From assembly GCA_904502285.1 (NCBI GenBank), contig CAJGEC010000010.1, forward strand, positions 1 through 63,308: a stretch of DNA of 63,308 nucleotides, read 5' to 3'. Positions 53,255 through 62,675 of the stretch are shown here, piece by piece. Position 1 is the first letter of the stretch. Each line of letters begins with the position of its first letter. Origin of the DNA: an uncultured Alistipes sp. (GTDB lineage Bacteria > Bacteroidota > Bacteroidia > Bacteroidales > Rikenellaceae). Under the pieces are notes generated by a model, which saw only the letters and a list, made by a program, of their open reading frames with translations, was not told where the DNA came from and ran no database searches. The position numbers were made by a program, and so were the translations under genes.

Positions 53255-54481
53255 ATGAACAGAGATAATATAGAGATCATCCAAATCAATATCTCAGGAG
53301 AGGATAAACCAGGCCTTACGTCGTCACTTACAGGCATTCTCGCACGACACGACGCCTTCATCCTCGATATCGGACAGTCGAACATCCACCAGAGCCTCAC
53401 CCTCGGCATACTCTTTATGACCACCCCAGAGCGTTCGGGACAGATTATGAAGGAGTTGCTGTTCAAGGCTTCGGAGATGAACATAACCATCCGCTTTGAG
53501 CCTATCACTGCCGAGCAATATGACCATTGGGTTACTGGACAGGGCAAAAACCGCTATATTATCACTATGGTAGGTCGCCAGATTACTGCCGAGCATATAT
53601 CACGTGTGACGCAGGCTATCTCCGAGGAGGGCCTCAACATCGACGACATCAACCGCCTCACGGGCCGTATGCCGTTGGACCTCGACGAGCGCGCCCCAAA
53701 GACGAGTATCGAGTTCTCCGTGCGCGGAACACTTTGTGATAAGAGCCATTTCCAGAACGAGTTGATGAAGATTTCGAAGGATGGCGAGGTAGATATCTCC
53801 TTCCAGAAGGATGGTATCTTCCGTCGTTCTCGTCGCCTCATCTGCTTCGATATGGATTCGACACTTATCCGCACAGAGGTTATCGACGAGTTGGCTGATC
53901 GTGCTGGTGTCGGCCCACAGGTACGCGAAATTACCGAGCGCGCTATGCGTGGCGAGATAGACTTCCGCGAGAGTTTCAAGGAGCGCGTAGCACTCCTCAA
54001 GGGCTTAGATGTGGAGGTTATGGAGGATATCGCCGTGAATCTACCTATCACCGAGGGTGTGGACCGTATGATGACCATCCTTAAGCGTGTGGGCTACAAG
54101 ACCGCTATCCTTTCGGGAGGTTTCACCTACTTCGGCAACTACCTCAAGCGTCGTTTTGGCTTCGACTATGTCTATGCCAACGAGTTGGAGGTCGAGGATG
54201 GTAAACTTACTGGCCGCTACACGGGAGAGATTGTAGATGGAGCACGTAAGGCTGAGCTACTCAGACTGTTATGCCAATTCGAGAGCATCGACATACAGCA
54301 ATCTGTTGCCGTGGGTGATGGTGCAAACGACCTACCAATGCTCAACATTGCAGGTCTCGGCATCGCCTTCCACGCTAAACCAAAGGTGCGCGAGACAGCG
54401 CGCCAATCACTCTCCACCGTCGGTCTCGACGGCATCCTCTACTTCCTTGGCCTCAAGGATTCTTGGGTAGAGAAGAGATAA
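53255..54481 (+). CDS. serB: Phosphoserine phosphatase with ACT domains
   Basis: 408 residues. Two N-terminal ACT-like domains (about 5-175, ISGEDKPGLTSSLTGIL and IVTMVGRQITAEHI-type), then a HAD phosphatase: ICFDMDSTLIRTEVIDELA (motif I), AILSGGFTYF (motif II) and VAVGDGANDLPML (motif IV). It makes serine from phosphoserine. The ACT domains suggest amino-acid feedback, by family. Confidence 0.94.
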   Translation: MNRDNIEIIQINISGEDKPGLTSSLTGILARHDAFILDIGQSNIHQSLTLGILFMTTPERSGQIMKELLFKASEMNITIRFEPITAEQYDHWVTGQGKNRYIITMVGRQITAEHISRVTQAISEEGLNIDDINRLTGRMPLDLDERAPKTSIEFSVRGTLCDKSHFQNELMKISKDGEVDISFQKDGIFRRSRRLICFDMDSTLIRTEVIDELADRAGVGPQVREITERAMRGEIDFRESFKERVALLKGLDVEVMEDIAVNLPITEGVDRMMTILKRVGYKTAILSGGFTYFGNYLKRRFGFDYVYANELEVEDGKLTGRYTGEIVDGARKAELLRLLCQFESIDIQQSVAVGDGANDLPMLNIAGLGIAFHAKPKVRETARQSLSTVGLDGILYFLGLKDSWVEKR

Positions 54482-54565
54482 CGGGGCGTACTAAAACAGA
54501 AACTAACTACTAAATTAATAAAACGCTGTATAGGGACACTTTGACCTTGAACATTAGAACAGACT

Positions 54566-55585
54566 ATGCCAATAGCCGAACCACATATTATAAAACACAA
54601 CATTCCATTTCCGTCGCCCCGTAAGCCGAAATTCACCTTCATCGACCTCTTTGCAGGCATCGGTGGTTTTCGTATTGCTTGCCAAAATGTTGGGGGCAAA
54701 TGTCTATTTTCGTCAGAGTGGGATAACTATGCACAAAAAACATACACCCACAATTTTGGAGAGATACCATACGGTGATATCACATTAGACATAGTTAAAT
54801 CTTATATTCCCGACAAGTTCGATTTACTATGTGGTGGCTTCCCTTGTCAGGCTTTCTCTATCGCAGGATATCAGAGGGGATTCGATGATACTCGTGGTAC
54901 TCTTTTCTTTGACGTAGTAGAAATAATCAAGAGACATAGACCCAAGGCTGTGTTCTTGGAAAATGTCAAGAATCTTAAGACACACGACAACGGCAATACG
55001 TTTAGTGTTATAAAGAAGACCCTTGAAAGTCTTAATTACGTGGTATACGACAAGGTGATGAATGCGATGGAATATGCTAATATTCCACAAAATAGAGAGC
55101 GTATATTTATTGTTTGCTTCGACTTAGAGCAAGTTCCAAACCACACCTCATTTACCTTCCCAAAAGAAGAGAAGCTGGTAAAGAATATTCACGACTGTAT
55201 CGATAGCAACGAGCAAGACCCACGTCTTTTTTACAGCGAAAAGATGAAACACTACGAAGAACTAAAGAGTAGTATAACCTCTACAAATTCTGTATATCAA
55301 TGGCGTAGAGTATATGTTCGAGAGAATAAGAGTTCTGTATGTCCAACATTAACCGCCAATATGGGCACAGGTGGCCACAACGTACCATTGATACTTACCG
55401 ATGCTGGCATCAGAAAATTATCTCCTAAGGAGTGTCTAAATTTCCAGGGATTCCCTGAGACGTATAGTTTTCCTAACACAATTCCTTTTTCTGCTTGCTA
55501 CAAACAGGCAGGAAACTCCGTCGTAATACCTCTAATCCAAAAAGTATGTCAAGAAATTTATACAGTAATCTCGCAACATTCTTAG
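54566..55585 (+). CDS. Type II DNA (cytosine-5) methyltransferase
   Basis: 339 residues. All core C5 motifs are visible: I (FIDLFAGIGGFR), IV (GGFPCQAFSIAG, catalytic Cys), VI (FLENVKNL), VIII (NRERIFIV), IX and X (AGNSVVIPLI). The variable target region lies between VIII and IX. It protects sites against the overlapping endonuclease. The region is visibly richer in A+T than serB and rpoD at its sides, suggesting acquisition. The recognition site cannot be read from sequence. Confidence 0.95.
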   Translation: MPIAEPHIIKHNIPFPSPRKPKFTFIDLFAGIGGFRIACQNVGGKCLFSSEWDNYAQKTYTHNFGEIPYGDITLDIVKSYIPDKFDLLCGGFPCQAFSIAGYQRGFDDTRGTLFFDVVEIIKRHRPKAVFLENVKNLKTHDNGNTFSVIKKTLESLNYVVYDKVMNAMEYANIPQNRERIFIVCFDLEQVPNHTSFTFPKEEKLVKNIHDCIDSNEQDPRLFYSEKMKHYEELKSSITSTNSVYQWRRVYVRENKSSVCPTLTANMGTGGHNVPLILTDAGIRKLSPKECLNFQGFPETYSFPNTIPFSACYKQAGNSVVIPLIQKVCQEIYTVISQHS

Positions 55586-56748
55586 AGAATTGGCGTGATA
55601 ACAACATCTATTTTGAGATGCTTAAACTTATGGCAAGCATATCTCGATTATTCTCCGAGAACTCCATTCCATACTTGAATTATCGTATTGCAGAGAACCT
55701 ATTCTGCAAATATTTCGAGGCACAAAATGATGCTCGTTCATGCACCGCATACGATGCTCGCCTGAACAATTTGGGTATCGGCATTAAGACTTTTGGTATA
55801 AAATCAGGCTCTTCGCTTGAGAAGATTGCGGAGTTTGACAAACTAAAGCCCGAATTAGATGGGTTATCTCGCCTCAAATTAGCAAGAAAAATCGCAGAGT
55901 TCCGCAACGATCGAATGGACTTCTCTAACAGCGCTTACAATGTTACTGAGGCCCAATACCATATCGTTGGAAGACAAGAGGGTCGTTTGACAGTTTTCAA
56001 CTCACCATACGAAAAAATTAATATAGAAAATATCTGTGATGTCAAAGACACCAAGACATCCATATCGTTCAACGACGGCACAAGCGAATACTCTTTTAAC
56101 AAGAGTAAAAGCGTACTAAACAAGAAGTTCTACTTGCCAAGCGATTACGTCGATATACCCGTAACCATCCTAAATGAACCACTTGAACTGTTAGCCCAAC
56201 TACTCCGAGAACAGGTAGGCCATACAGAGGTTACCAAACTAGGTTTTATAACATCTGCTAAATCTTTCATTGCTGAGACCAAGGGTTATGATTATGTAAT
56301 TCTTCCTCTATACAGCAAACGAGGAGGAAACCACGTACCTGAGCGTAGTGGACTAAACCAATGGAACGCCAAAGGAAGACGTCGTGACGACAACGAAGTA
56401 TACATCCCTATTCCAAAGGCGGTACATAACTCCTATCCCGATTTCTTCCCCGGTCGTAATATGCCATTTGAATTAATATTACCTGATGGCAACTCACTTT
56501 CTGCTAAGATATGTCAGGATAGTGGCAAAGCACTTATGTCGAATCCAAATTCTGCTCTTGGCGAGTGGATATTACGCAAGATTCTTCGCAAACCAGTTGG
56601 CGAATTAGTCACCATTGACGACCTTAATAAGTTTGGTATAGATAGCGTTAAAATCATATCTACGCATACGACTAACGCCAATGGAGAACCAGTTTACAAG
56701 ATTGAATTCTCAGATTCTGGGTACGAAGACTACTCCAAATTCATATAA
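55546..56748 (+). CDS. Type II restriction endonuclease, B3-like C-terminal domain
   Basis: 400 residues from the ATG at 55546, which overlaps the methyltransferase by 40 bases in a shifted frame. An earlier frame start at 55495 would extend the overlap and is not needed. The N-terminal part (about 50-90, AYDARLNNLGIGIKTF) looks like a PD-(D/E)xK nuclease core with Asp and Lys. The C-terminal part (about 275-360, SGLNQWNAKGRRRDDNEVYI, FFPGRNMPFELILPDGNSL and LMSNPNSALGEWI) resembles the B3-like DNA-binding domain of NgoFVII/BfiI-type enzymes. It cuts DNA not modified by the partner methylase. Exact nuclease fold is uncertain. Confidence 0.82.
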   Translation: MSRNLYSNLATFLENWRDNNIYFEMLKLMASISRLFSENSIPYLNYRIAENLFCKYFEAQNDARSCTAYDARLNNLGIGIKTFGIKSGSSLEKIAEFDKLKPELDGLSRLKLARKIAEFRNDRMDFSNSAYNVTEAQYHIVGRQEGRLTVFNSPYEKINIENICDVKDTKTSISFNDGTSEYSFNKSKSVLNKKFYLPSDYVDIPVTILNEPLELLAQLLREQVGHTEVTKLGFITSAKSFIAETKGYDYVILPLYSKRGGNHVPERSGLNQWNAKGRRRDDNEVYIPIPKAVHNSYPDFFPGRNMPFELILPDGNSLSAKICQDSGKALMSNPNSALGEWILRKILRKPVGELVTIDDLNKFGIDSVKIISTHTTNANGEPVYKIEFSDSGYEDYSKFI

Positions 56749-56760
56749 TGACAAACCAAA

Positions 56761-56787
56761 AAGGTGCGTGGATTCACGCACCTTTTG
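56761..56787. terminator. Bidirectional terminator between R-M genes and rpoD
   Basis: Stem AAGGTGCGTG / CACGCACCTT, loop GATT (56761-56784). Followed by TT on plus and TTTGG after AAGG on minus (CAAAAAGG before it on plus). Confidence 0.82.
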
Positions 56788-56827
56788 CTTTAAACATCAT
56801 AAATATTCTCTTACCCCTTACATCTGA

Positions 56828-57688
56828 TTAACCGAGGTAGGTCTTGAGGGTCTGGCTACGGGTTGATTGACGCAACTTGCGGATAGCCTTCTCCTTGATC
56901 TGGCGAACACGCTCACGGGTCAAGTCGAACTTCTCGCCAATCTCCTCCAAGGTCATCTCCGAGCAACCGATGCCGAAGAAGTAGCGGATGATATCGCGCT
57001 CACGCTCAGTGAGAATCTCCAACGCACGCTCCACCTCTGTCGCCAACGACTCGTTGATAAGACCACGGTCGGCATTTGGCGAGTCGGTATTAACCAACAC
57101 GTCGAGCAAGCTATTATCCTCGCCATCAGCGAATGGTGCATCTACCGAGATATGGCGACCAGCGACACGCAAGGTATCTGTAACCTTCTCCTTAGGCAAC
57201 TCCAACTCGTTAGCAAGCTCATCTGCCGAAGGGGTACGCTCGTGCTCCTGCTCGAAACGTGCAAAGGCCTTGTTAATCTTGTTGAGCGAACCCACCTGGT
57301 TCAAAGGCAAGCGCACGATACGTGACTGCTCGGCCAAAGCCTGAAGGATAGACTGACGAATCCACCAAACGGCGTATGAGATAAACTTAAAACCACGAGT
57401 CTCGTCGAACTTCTCAGCAGCCTTGATAAGGCCAAGGTTACCCTCGTTGATAAGATCGGGAAGGCTAAGACCCTGATTCTGATACTGCTTAGCAACAGAG
57501 ACCACGAATCGCAAGTTTGCCTTAGTAAGCTTCTCCAAGGCCTCCTGATCACCCTTACGGATACGTTGAGCGAGCTCTACCTCCTCATCTACAGAAATCA
57601 GCTCCTCCTTACCTATCTCCTGGAGATATTTATCCAACGACGCACTTTCGCGGTTGGTAATTGACTTAGTAATCTTTAATTGACGCAT
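56828..57688 (-). CDS. rpoD: Primary sigma factor RpoD (short Bacteroidota form)
   Basis: 286 residues. No region 1.1. Region 1.2 (LDKYLQEIGKEELIS), region 2 (NLRFVVSVAKQYQNQGLSLPDLINEGNLG and FISYAVWWIRQSI split as motifs), region 3 and region 4 (LTERERDIIRYFFGIG with the helix-turn-helix EEIGEKFDLTRERVRQIK). This sigma type recognises the -33/-7 promoters seen in the window. It sits alone between convergent R-M genes and divergent era. Confidence 0.97.
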   Translation of the reverse strand: MRQLKITKSITNRESASLDKYLQEIGKEELISVDEEVELAQRIRKGDQEALEKLTKANLRFVVSVAKQYQNQGLSLPDLINEGNLGLIKAAEKFDETRGFKFISYAVWWIRQSILQALAEQSRIVRLPLNQVGSLNKINKAFARFEQEHERTPSADELANELELPKEKVTDTLRVAGRHISVDAPFADGEDNSLLDVLVNTDSPNADRGLINESLATEVERALEILTERERDIIRYFFGIGCSEMTLEEIGEKFDLTRERVRQIKEKAIRKLRQSTRSQTLKTYLG

Positions 57689-57849
57689 AAAAATCTATTC
57701 GTTCTTACAACTTCTATTCCACTCTTATTGCCATATATACGCAGAAAATACCATTTTTGTTTCACTGAAATCGATATTTTTTCAAAAAATTTAATCCTCC
57801 TCGCCAAAAAATATAGAGCCATTAATATATGTATATCACCAAAAATTGC

Positions 57850-57857
57850 TAACTTTG
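57850..57857 (+). promoter_or_regulatory. -7 box of era
   Basis: TAACTTTG, 32 bases before the era ATG. Confidence 0.55.
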
Positions 57858-57888
57858 CCGAATATATAATTGCTAAACACCCGATTTT

Positions 57889-58773
57889 ATGGCACATCGT
57901 AGCGGTTTTGTAAATATCATAGGTAATCCTAACGTAGGAAAATCGACTCTAATGAATCAACTCGTTGGCGAGAAACTTTCGATCATCACATCGAAGGCAC
58001 AGACTACTCGTCACCGCATTATGGGTATCGTCAATGGCGAGGATTTCCAAATCGTATATTCCGATACTCCAGGCATTCTTAAGCCAAACTACAAGCTTCA
58101 GGAGAAGATGATGAAGTTTGTGCGTGGTGCTATCACCGACGCTGACGTACTTCTCTACGTCACCGACACCGTCGAGGAGAGTGACCGTTCGGCAGAGATT
58201 ATCGAGAAGGTGGGGCTATCGGGCATTCCAACTATCGTGGTAATCAACAAAGTGGACCTAACAACCCCAGAGAGATTGACAGCCCTGGTTGAGAAGTGGC
58301 AGGCTCTACTCCCCAATGCCATAATCGCCCCCTGCTCAGCAAAGGAGAACTTCAACGTGGAGGGCGTCTTCAACCTCATCCTTGAGCGTCTACCTGAGGG
58401 TGAGCCATTCTATCCAAAGGATACGCTCACAGACAAGACCCTCCGCTTCTTCGCCTCGGAGATTATCCGCGAGAAGATTCTGCTCAACTACGACAAGGAG
58501 ATTCCTTACTCTTGTGAGATTGCCATCGAGAGCTACAAGGAGGAGCCAACCATCGACCGTATCTCGGCAACAATCTTCGTGGCCCGCAACTCACAGAAGG
58601 GCATCATCATTGGTCATAAGGGCGAGAAACTCAAGAAGGTGGGTCAGGCAGCACGCCTCGACCTTGAAGCATTCTTGGGTAAAAAGGTCTTCCTCGAACT
58701 CTATGTCAAGGTGCAGGAGGATTGGCGTAACAACGATAACCAACTACGTAGATTTGGCTACGAGTTGGAGTAA
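57889..58773 (+). CDS. era: GTPase Era
   Basis: 294 residues. G1 GNPNVGKSTLMNQLVGEKL, G3 DTPG, G4 NKVD, and the C-terminal KH domain with IIGHKGEKLKKVGQAARLDLE. It binds 16S rRNA and helps 30S maturation. It has its own promoter and is followed by a TPR gene after 54 bases. Confidence 0.97.
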   Translation: MAHRSGFVNIIGNPNVGKSTLMNQLVGEKLSIITSKAQTTRHRIMGIVNGEDFQIVYSDTPGILKPNYKLQEKMMKFVRGAITDADVLLYVTDTVEESDRSAEIIEKVGLSGIPTIVVINKVDLTTPERLTALVEKWQALLPNAIIAPCSAKENFNVEGVFNLILERLPEGEPFYPKDTLTDKTLRFFASEIIREKILLNYDKEIPYSCEIAIESYKEEPTIDRISATIFVARNSQKGIIIGHKGEKLKKVGQAARLDLEAFLGKKVFLELYVKVQEDWRNNDNQLRRFGYELE

Positions 58774-58827
58774 TTGGTAGGCAATAAAGGGTATCTAAAC
58801 CACGTTCTATCGCTATAAGTGACCACT

Positions 58828-60834
58828 ATGAGGAGAGTTGTCCTAACTATATTGATGCTGTTGGCTGTGCTTTTGCCCCAGAGGAGCGAGGCGCAGTACA
58901 ATCGCAACTACATATATTGGGTGGGACAGCAGTGTATGGTCGATAACAAATATCGCGAGGCCATCGACATCCTCAACGTGCTTATCCGCCACGACAGCAA
59001 GGACTTCGACGCCTTCTTCCTACGTGGCATCGCCAAGTACAATATGGACGACCTGCTGGGCGCTGATGCCGACTTCTCGGTGGCCATATCGCTCAACCCC
59101 GTATTTACTGGTGCATTCTACTATCGCGCCATAACACGTTCACGCTTAGGCAACTACGATGATGCTCTCAACGACTTCCAGCAAGCCATAGAACTTCGTC
59201 CCGACCTACCCGACCCCTACTATAGCCGAGGTGTTACACGTCTGCTGAACCAACAATTCGAGGCCGCCATTACCGACTTCGACAAGTTCATACGCTACCA
59301 AAAGCGCCACGTGGCAGCATACATAAACCGCGGAACGAGCTACCTCTACCTCAAGGATACAACCAAGGCCTACGAGAACTTCGATATGGCCATCCGCACC
59401 AATCGAGAAGACCCCGACGCCTACAACCGTCGTGGTGCGCTCTACATGGCACAAAATAGGTACGAGGAGGCACGTGCCGACTTCGATATGGCCATCACCT
59501 CGGACAGCAGCTACCTCCCTGGCTACTTCAACCGTGCGCTGGTGAACAACTACCTTCACCGCCCGATGGAATCGCTTGAGGACTTCAACAGCGTCATCGC
59601 CCTCGACCCTACCAGTGCCCTCGGCTACTTCAACCGTGCCATCATCCGTAGCGAGATAGGCGACTACAACCGCGCCTTAGAGGACTTTAATCAGGTGGCA
59701 ACGCTCTCGCCACAGAACGTCTTGGTCTACTACAACCGTGCTATGCTCCACACCCGCTTGGGCGATATAGAGTCGGCCATCGAGGACTACTCACGTGCCA
59801 TAGAGCTATACCCCGACTTTGCGAATGCCTACCTTGGACGAGGTCTTCTGCGTCGCTCGCAGCGCGACGTACTGGGTGCTGAGAGTGACGAGCGCATCGC
59901 CCAGCGCAAGATTGCTGAGTACAGAAGCCGTCTCAAGGATTCGACCTACTCCATCTATGCCGACACCACTCTGCGTCTCGACAAGCTCCTCAGCTTCGAC
60001 AGCCAGCTCCTTGAGCGCAACTTCGAGCGCATAGCCTCAACCGTAACACAGGCGGGTGAGAATGGACTCACGCTCATACCTCTCTTCCGCTTCACGTTCC
60101 TCAAGAGCGATAGTACCGAGCAAGATCACCGCACCAAGCGCTTCAACACTCAGCGTGTGACGGACTTCCGCCAGAAGATAGATAACCCACTGCTCAGCCT
60201 CGACTGCCGAGCAAGCAACATAGAGCCCGACTCTTTGGTGGCGCTCGACCGTACCATCGCCCGAAAGATTGATGAGGCGGAGACCCCAACGTGGGAGATG
60301 CTCTTCGAGCGAGGCATAAGCCAGGCTCTGATAAAGCAATATACCAACGCCGTAAATACGCTCTCCGAGGCGATACACCTAAACCCTGCAAACCCATTCC
60401 TATACATCAACCGCGCGACGACACGCGCCGAGATGATAGACTTCATATCCTCTATCGACAACTCCTACCAAACCATAACTCTCGATTCGGACCCCGCAAA
60501 GCGTCTGCATAACAACAGCACACGCTCCTACAACTACGACGAGGCCATCGAGGATATAAACAAGGCGATAAAGTTGTACCCCACCTTTGGCGAGGCATAC
60601 TTCAACCGTGCCAACCTAATGGCCATATCGGGTAAGTTCCCTGAGGCCTACGACGACTACACCAAGGCCATAGAACTTGAGCCAAACCTCGGCGAGGCCT
60701 ACTACAACAGAGGCTTGGTGCAGATCTTTATGAAGGATACACGCAAGGGTTGTATGGATCTCTCGAAGGCTGGCGAGTTGGGCATCTTAGGAGCCTACGA
60801 CGTACTCAAGGAGTTTAACATAGCGATACACTAA
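58828..60834 (+). CDS. Secreted TPR-repeat protein
   Basis: 668 residues from the ATG at 58828. A GTG at 58819 is possible but adds only three residues. Signal peptide about 1-23 (VLTILMLLAVLLPQRSEAQ). About nine tandem TPRs (about 25-345) and three more near the C-terminus (about 490-660), each with the A-x-x-D-F/Y pattern, e.g. YDDALNDFQQAIELRPDL. The middle (about 370-490) is a non-TPR linker. No enzyme domain. A scaffold for periplasmic or outer-membrane partners. Confidence 0.88.
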   Translation: MRRVVLTILMLLAVLLPQRSEAQYNRNYIYWVGQQCMVDNKYREAIDILNVLIRHDSKDFDAFFLRGIAKYNMDDLLGADADFSVAISLNPVFTGAFYYRAITRSRLGNYDDALNDFQQAIELRPDLPDPYYSRGVTRLLNQQFEAAITDFDKFIRYQKRHVAAYINRGTSYLYLKDTTKAYENFDMAIRTNREDPDAYNRRGALYMAQNRYEEARADFDMAITSDSSYLPGYFNRALVNNYLHRPMESLEDFNSVIALDPTSALGYFNRAIIRSEIGDYNRALEDFNQVATLSPQNVLVYYNRAMLHTRLGDIESAIEDYSRAIELYPDFANAYLGRGLLRRSQRDVLGAESDERIAQRKIAEYRSRLKDSTYSIYADTTLRLDKLLSFDSQLLERNFERIASTVTQAGENGLTLIPLFRFTFLKSDSTEQDHRTKRFNTQRVTDFRQKIDNPLLSLDCRASNIEPDSLVALDRTIARKIDEAETPTWEMLFERGISQALIKQYTNAVNTLSEAIHLNPANPFLYINRATTRAEMIDFISSIDNSYQTITLDSDPAKRLHNNSTRSYNYDEAIEDINKAIKLYPTFGEAYFNRANLMAISGKFPEAYDDYTKAIELEPNLGEAYYNRGLVQIFMKDTRKGCMDLSKAGELGILGAYDVLKEFNIAIH

Positions 60835-60878
60835 ACCGAGAAACAATTTTTTTTTATTAACCTATAAAACATTTATTT

Positions 60879-62237
60879 ATGACTCAAACCATTCAACGTA
60901 AACTTAACGATTCGGCGTTCGCACGCTGGAGCGCGTTGATCCTCATCTCGTTGATGATGTTCTTCGCCTATATGTTCGTGGATATGCTCTCGCCATTGAA
61001 GGAGCTCCTCGAAACATCGCTCAACTGGAACAGCAGTACCTTCGGTACCTATGCTGCATCGGAGTACTTCCTCAACGTATTCTGCTTCTTCCTCATCTTT
61101 GCGGGTGTTATCCTCGACAAGATGGGTATCCGATTCACAGGTCTACTTTCGGCCTCTTTGATGGTTATTGGTGCTTGCATCAAGTTCTACGCAATGAGCG
61201 AGTACTTCGTAGGTACAGGCCTTGAGGCTTGGCTTAACTCTTGGTGGGTGGCTTTGCCAGGCTCTGCTAAGCTCTCTTGCTTGGGCTTTATGATCTTTGG
61301 TTGCGGTTGCGAGATGGCTGGTACTACAGTATCGAAGTCTATCGCTAAGTGGTTCAAGGGCAAGGAGATGGCTATGGCTATGGGCTTGGAGATGTCTATC
61401 GCACGTTTGGGTGTATTTGCTGCTATGTGGCTCTCACCTATGGTATCACAGGCATTCAACAACTCTGTATCTGCTCCTGTAGCCTTTGGTGCTGTATTGC
61501 TTATGATTGGTCTTATCTTCTACTTCGTCTTCGTGCTTATGGACCGCACCCTCGACAAGCAGTTGGAGGCAGCAGGCGAGCTTACTCAGGAGACTTCTGA
61601 GGAGGAGTTTAAGTTCAGCGACTTGGGCAAGATCTTCACAAGCAAGATGTTCTGGTTGGTAGCCTTGTTGTGCGTATTGTACTACTCTGCTATCTTCCCA
61701 TTCCAGCGCTACGCTCCAGACTTCTTGGATAAGACTTTGCAGATTACAAATGGTGCGCAGTTGTTCAGTTGCTTCCCAATCCTTGCTATGGTACTCACCC
61801 CATTCCTCGGTGCATTCATCGACCGCAAGGGTAAGGCAGCATCTATGCTTATGGTTGGCTCACTCATCATGATTGCTTGCCACCTCAGCTTCGCATTCCT
61901 CTTGCCTATGTTCCCATCTAAGGTATTCGCTGTGGCTATCATCGCCATCCTCGGTGTATCATTCTCATTGGTTCCTGCAGCGTTGTGGCCATCAGTACCA
62001 AAGATTATCGACGAGCGCATCTTGGGTTCGGCTTACTGCGTAATCTTCTGGATTCAGAACTGGGGCTTGTTGCTCGTTCCTGTTATCATCGGTAAGGTAC
62101 TCGACGCAACAGGTGGCTACACCCTTCCTATGGTTATCTTCTCATCATTTGGCGTATTTGCACTCTTTATCGGCATGTTGCTCAAGCGCGAGGATAAGAA
62201 GAAGGGCTACGGTATGGAGTTGCCTAATATTAAATAA
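60879..62237 (+). CDS. MFS transporter, substrate unknown
   Basis: 452 residues with about 12 membrane helices. DKMGIRFTGLLSA and FIDRKGKAASML are MFS loop motifs. A charged central loop (about 220-250, ELTQETSEEEFKF) separates the halves. It resembles the MFSD1-like group, whose members carry dipeptides, but no key residue proves this. It follows the TPR gene by 44 bases. A terminator follows. Confidence 0.82.
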   Translation: MTQTIQRKLNDSAFARWSALILISLMMFFAYMFVDMLSPLKELLETSLNWNSSTFGTYAASEYFLNVFCFFLIFAGVILDKMGIRFTGLLSASLMVIGACIKFYAMSEYFVGTGLEAWLNSWWVALPGSAKLSCLGFMIFGCGCEMAGTTVSKSIAKWFKGKEMAMAMGLEMSIARLGVFAAMWLSPMVSQAFNNSVSAPVAFGAVLLMIGLIFYFVFVLMDRTLDKQLEAAGELTQETSEEEFKFSDLGKIFTSKMFWLVALLCVLYYSAIFPFQRYAPDFLDKTLQITNGAQLFSCFPILAMVLTPFLGAFIDRKGKAASMLMVGSLIMIACHLSFAFLLPMFPSKVFAVAIIAILGVSFSLVPAALWPSVPKIIDERILGSAYCVIFWIQNWGLLLVPVIIGKVLDATGGYTLPMVIFSSFGVFALFIGMLLKREDKKKGYGMELPNIK

Positions 62238-62276
62238 GGTATAGGCGCGATTCAAATATCGTCAGTTCAAAAAAAA

Positions 62277-62309
62277 GTGCGATTTGCTTTTGCAAGTCGC
62301 ATTTTTTTT
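62277..62309 (+). terminator. Intrinsic terminator after the MFS gene
   Basis: Stem GCGATTTGC / GCAAGTCGC (one G-U pair), loop TTTT, then a run of eight T. The loop and stem include the TTTTG of the next promoter. Confidence 0.88.
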
Positions 62310-62318
62310 CTACCTTTG
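62288..62318 (+). promoter_or_regulatory. Promoter of the cobalamin-riboswitch gene
   Basis: TTTTG (62288-62292), 18 bp, TACCTTTG (62311-62318). It overlaps the preceding terminator. Confidence 0.75.
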
Positions 62319-62324
62319 CTCCAG

Positions 62325-62505
62325 CATTGGTTCTCATAGGGTTTTACACCCTTCAGAGATTAAAAGGGAATCGGGTGAGAATCCCGAACAGTTCCCGCTG
62401 CTGTGAGTTCTAATAAGACTCTACGACATCTATTGTCACTGAGGAGTATATCCTTGGGAAGGCATCGTAGAGCAGAACAAGTCAGAAGACCTGCCATAGC
62501 GTTAA
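62325..62505 (+). ncRNA. Cobalamin riboswitch
   Basis: Core elements appear in order: TTGGTTCTCATAGGG near the 5' side, AAAAGGGAATCGGGTGAGAA (about 62359), the TCCCGAACAGTTCCCGCTGCTGTGA segment, a peripheral arm ending at CACTGAGGA, TTGGGAAGG, and the B12 box AAGTCAGAAGACCTGCC (62479-62495). This matches the adenosylcobalamin class. It should shut down expression of the following lipoprotein gene when cobalamin is abundant. About 170 bases separate the B12 box from the ATG and hold the expression platform. Confidence 0.95.
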
Positions 62506-62675
62506 TTACGAGATTGTGCCTGCGGCGAATGGGCGAGTCTACGACTTGAGATTTTCAGGTTTACATACGACTTTGGGAGGTGCCAGAATTGTCAATTGCT
62601 GTATCCATACCCTACCGCCAACCACACTATCGTAATGTTAAAGTTTACGGAGAATGACCTTTTAACAACAACATT

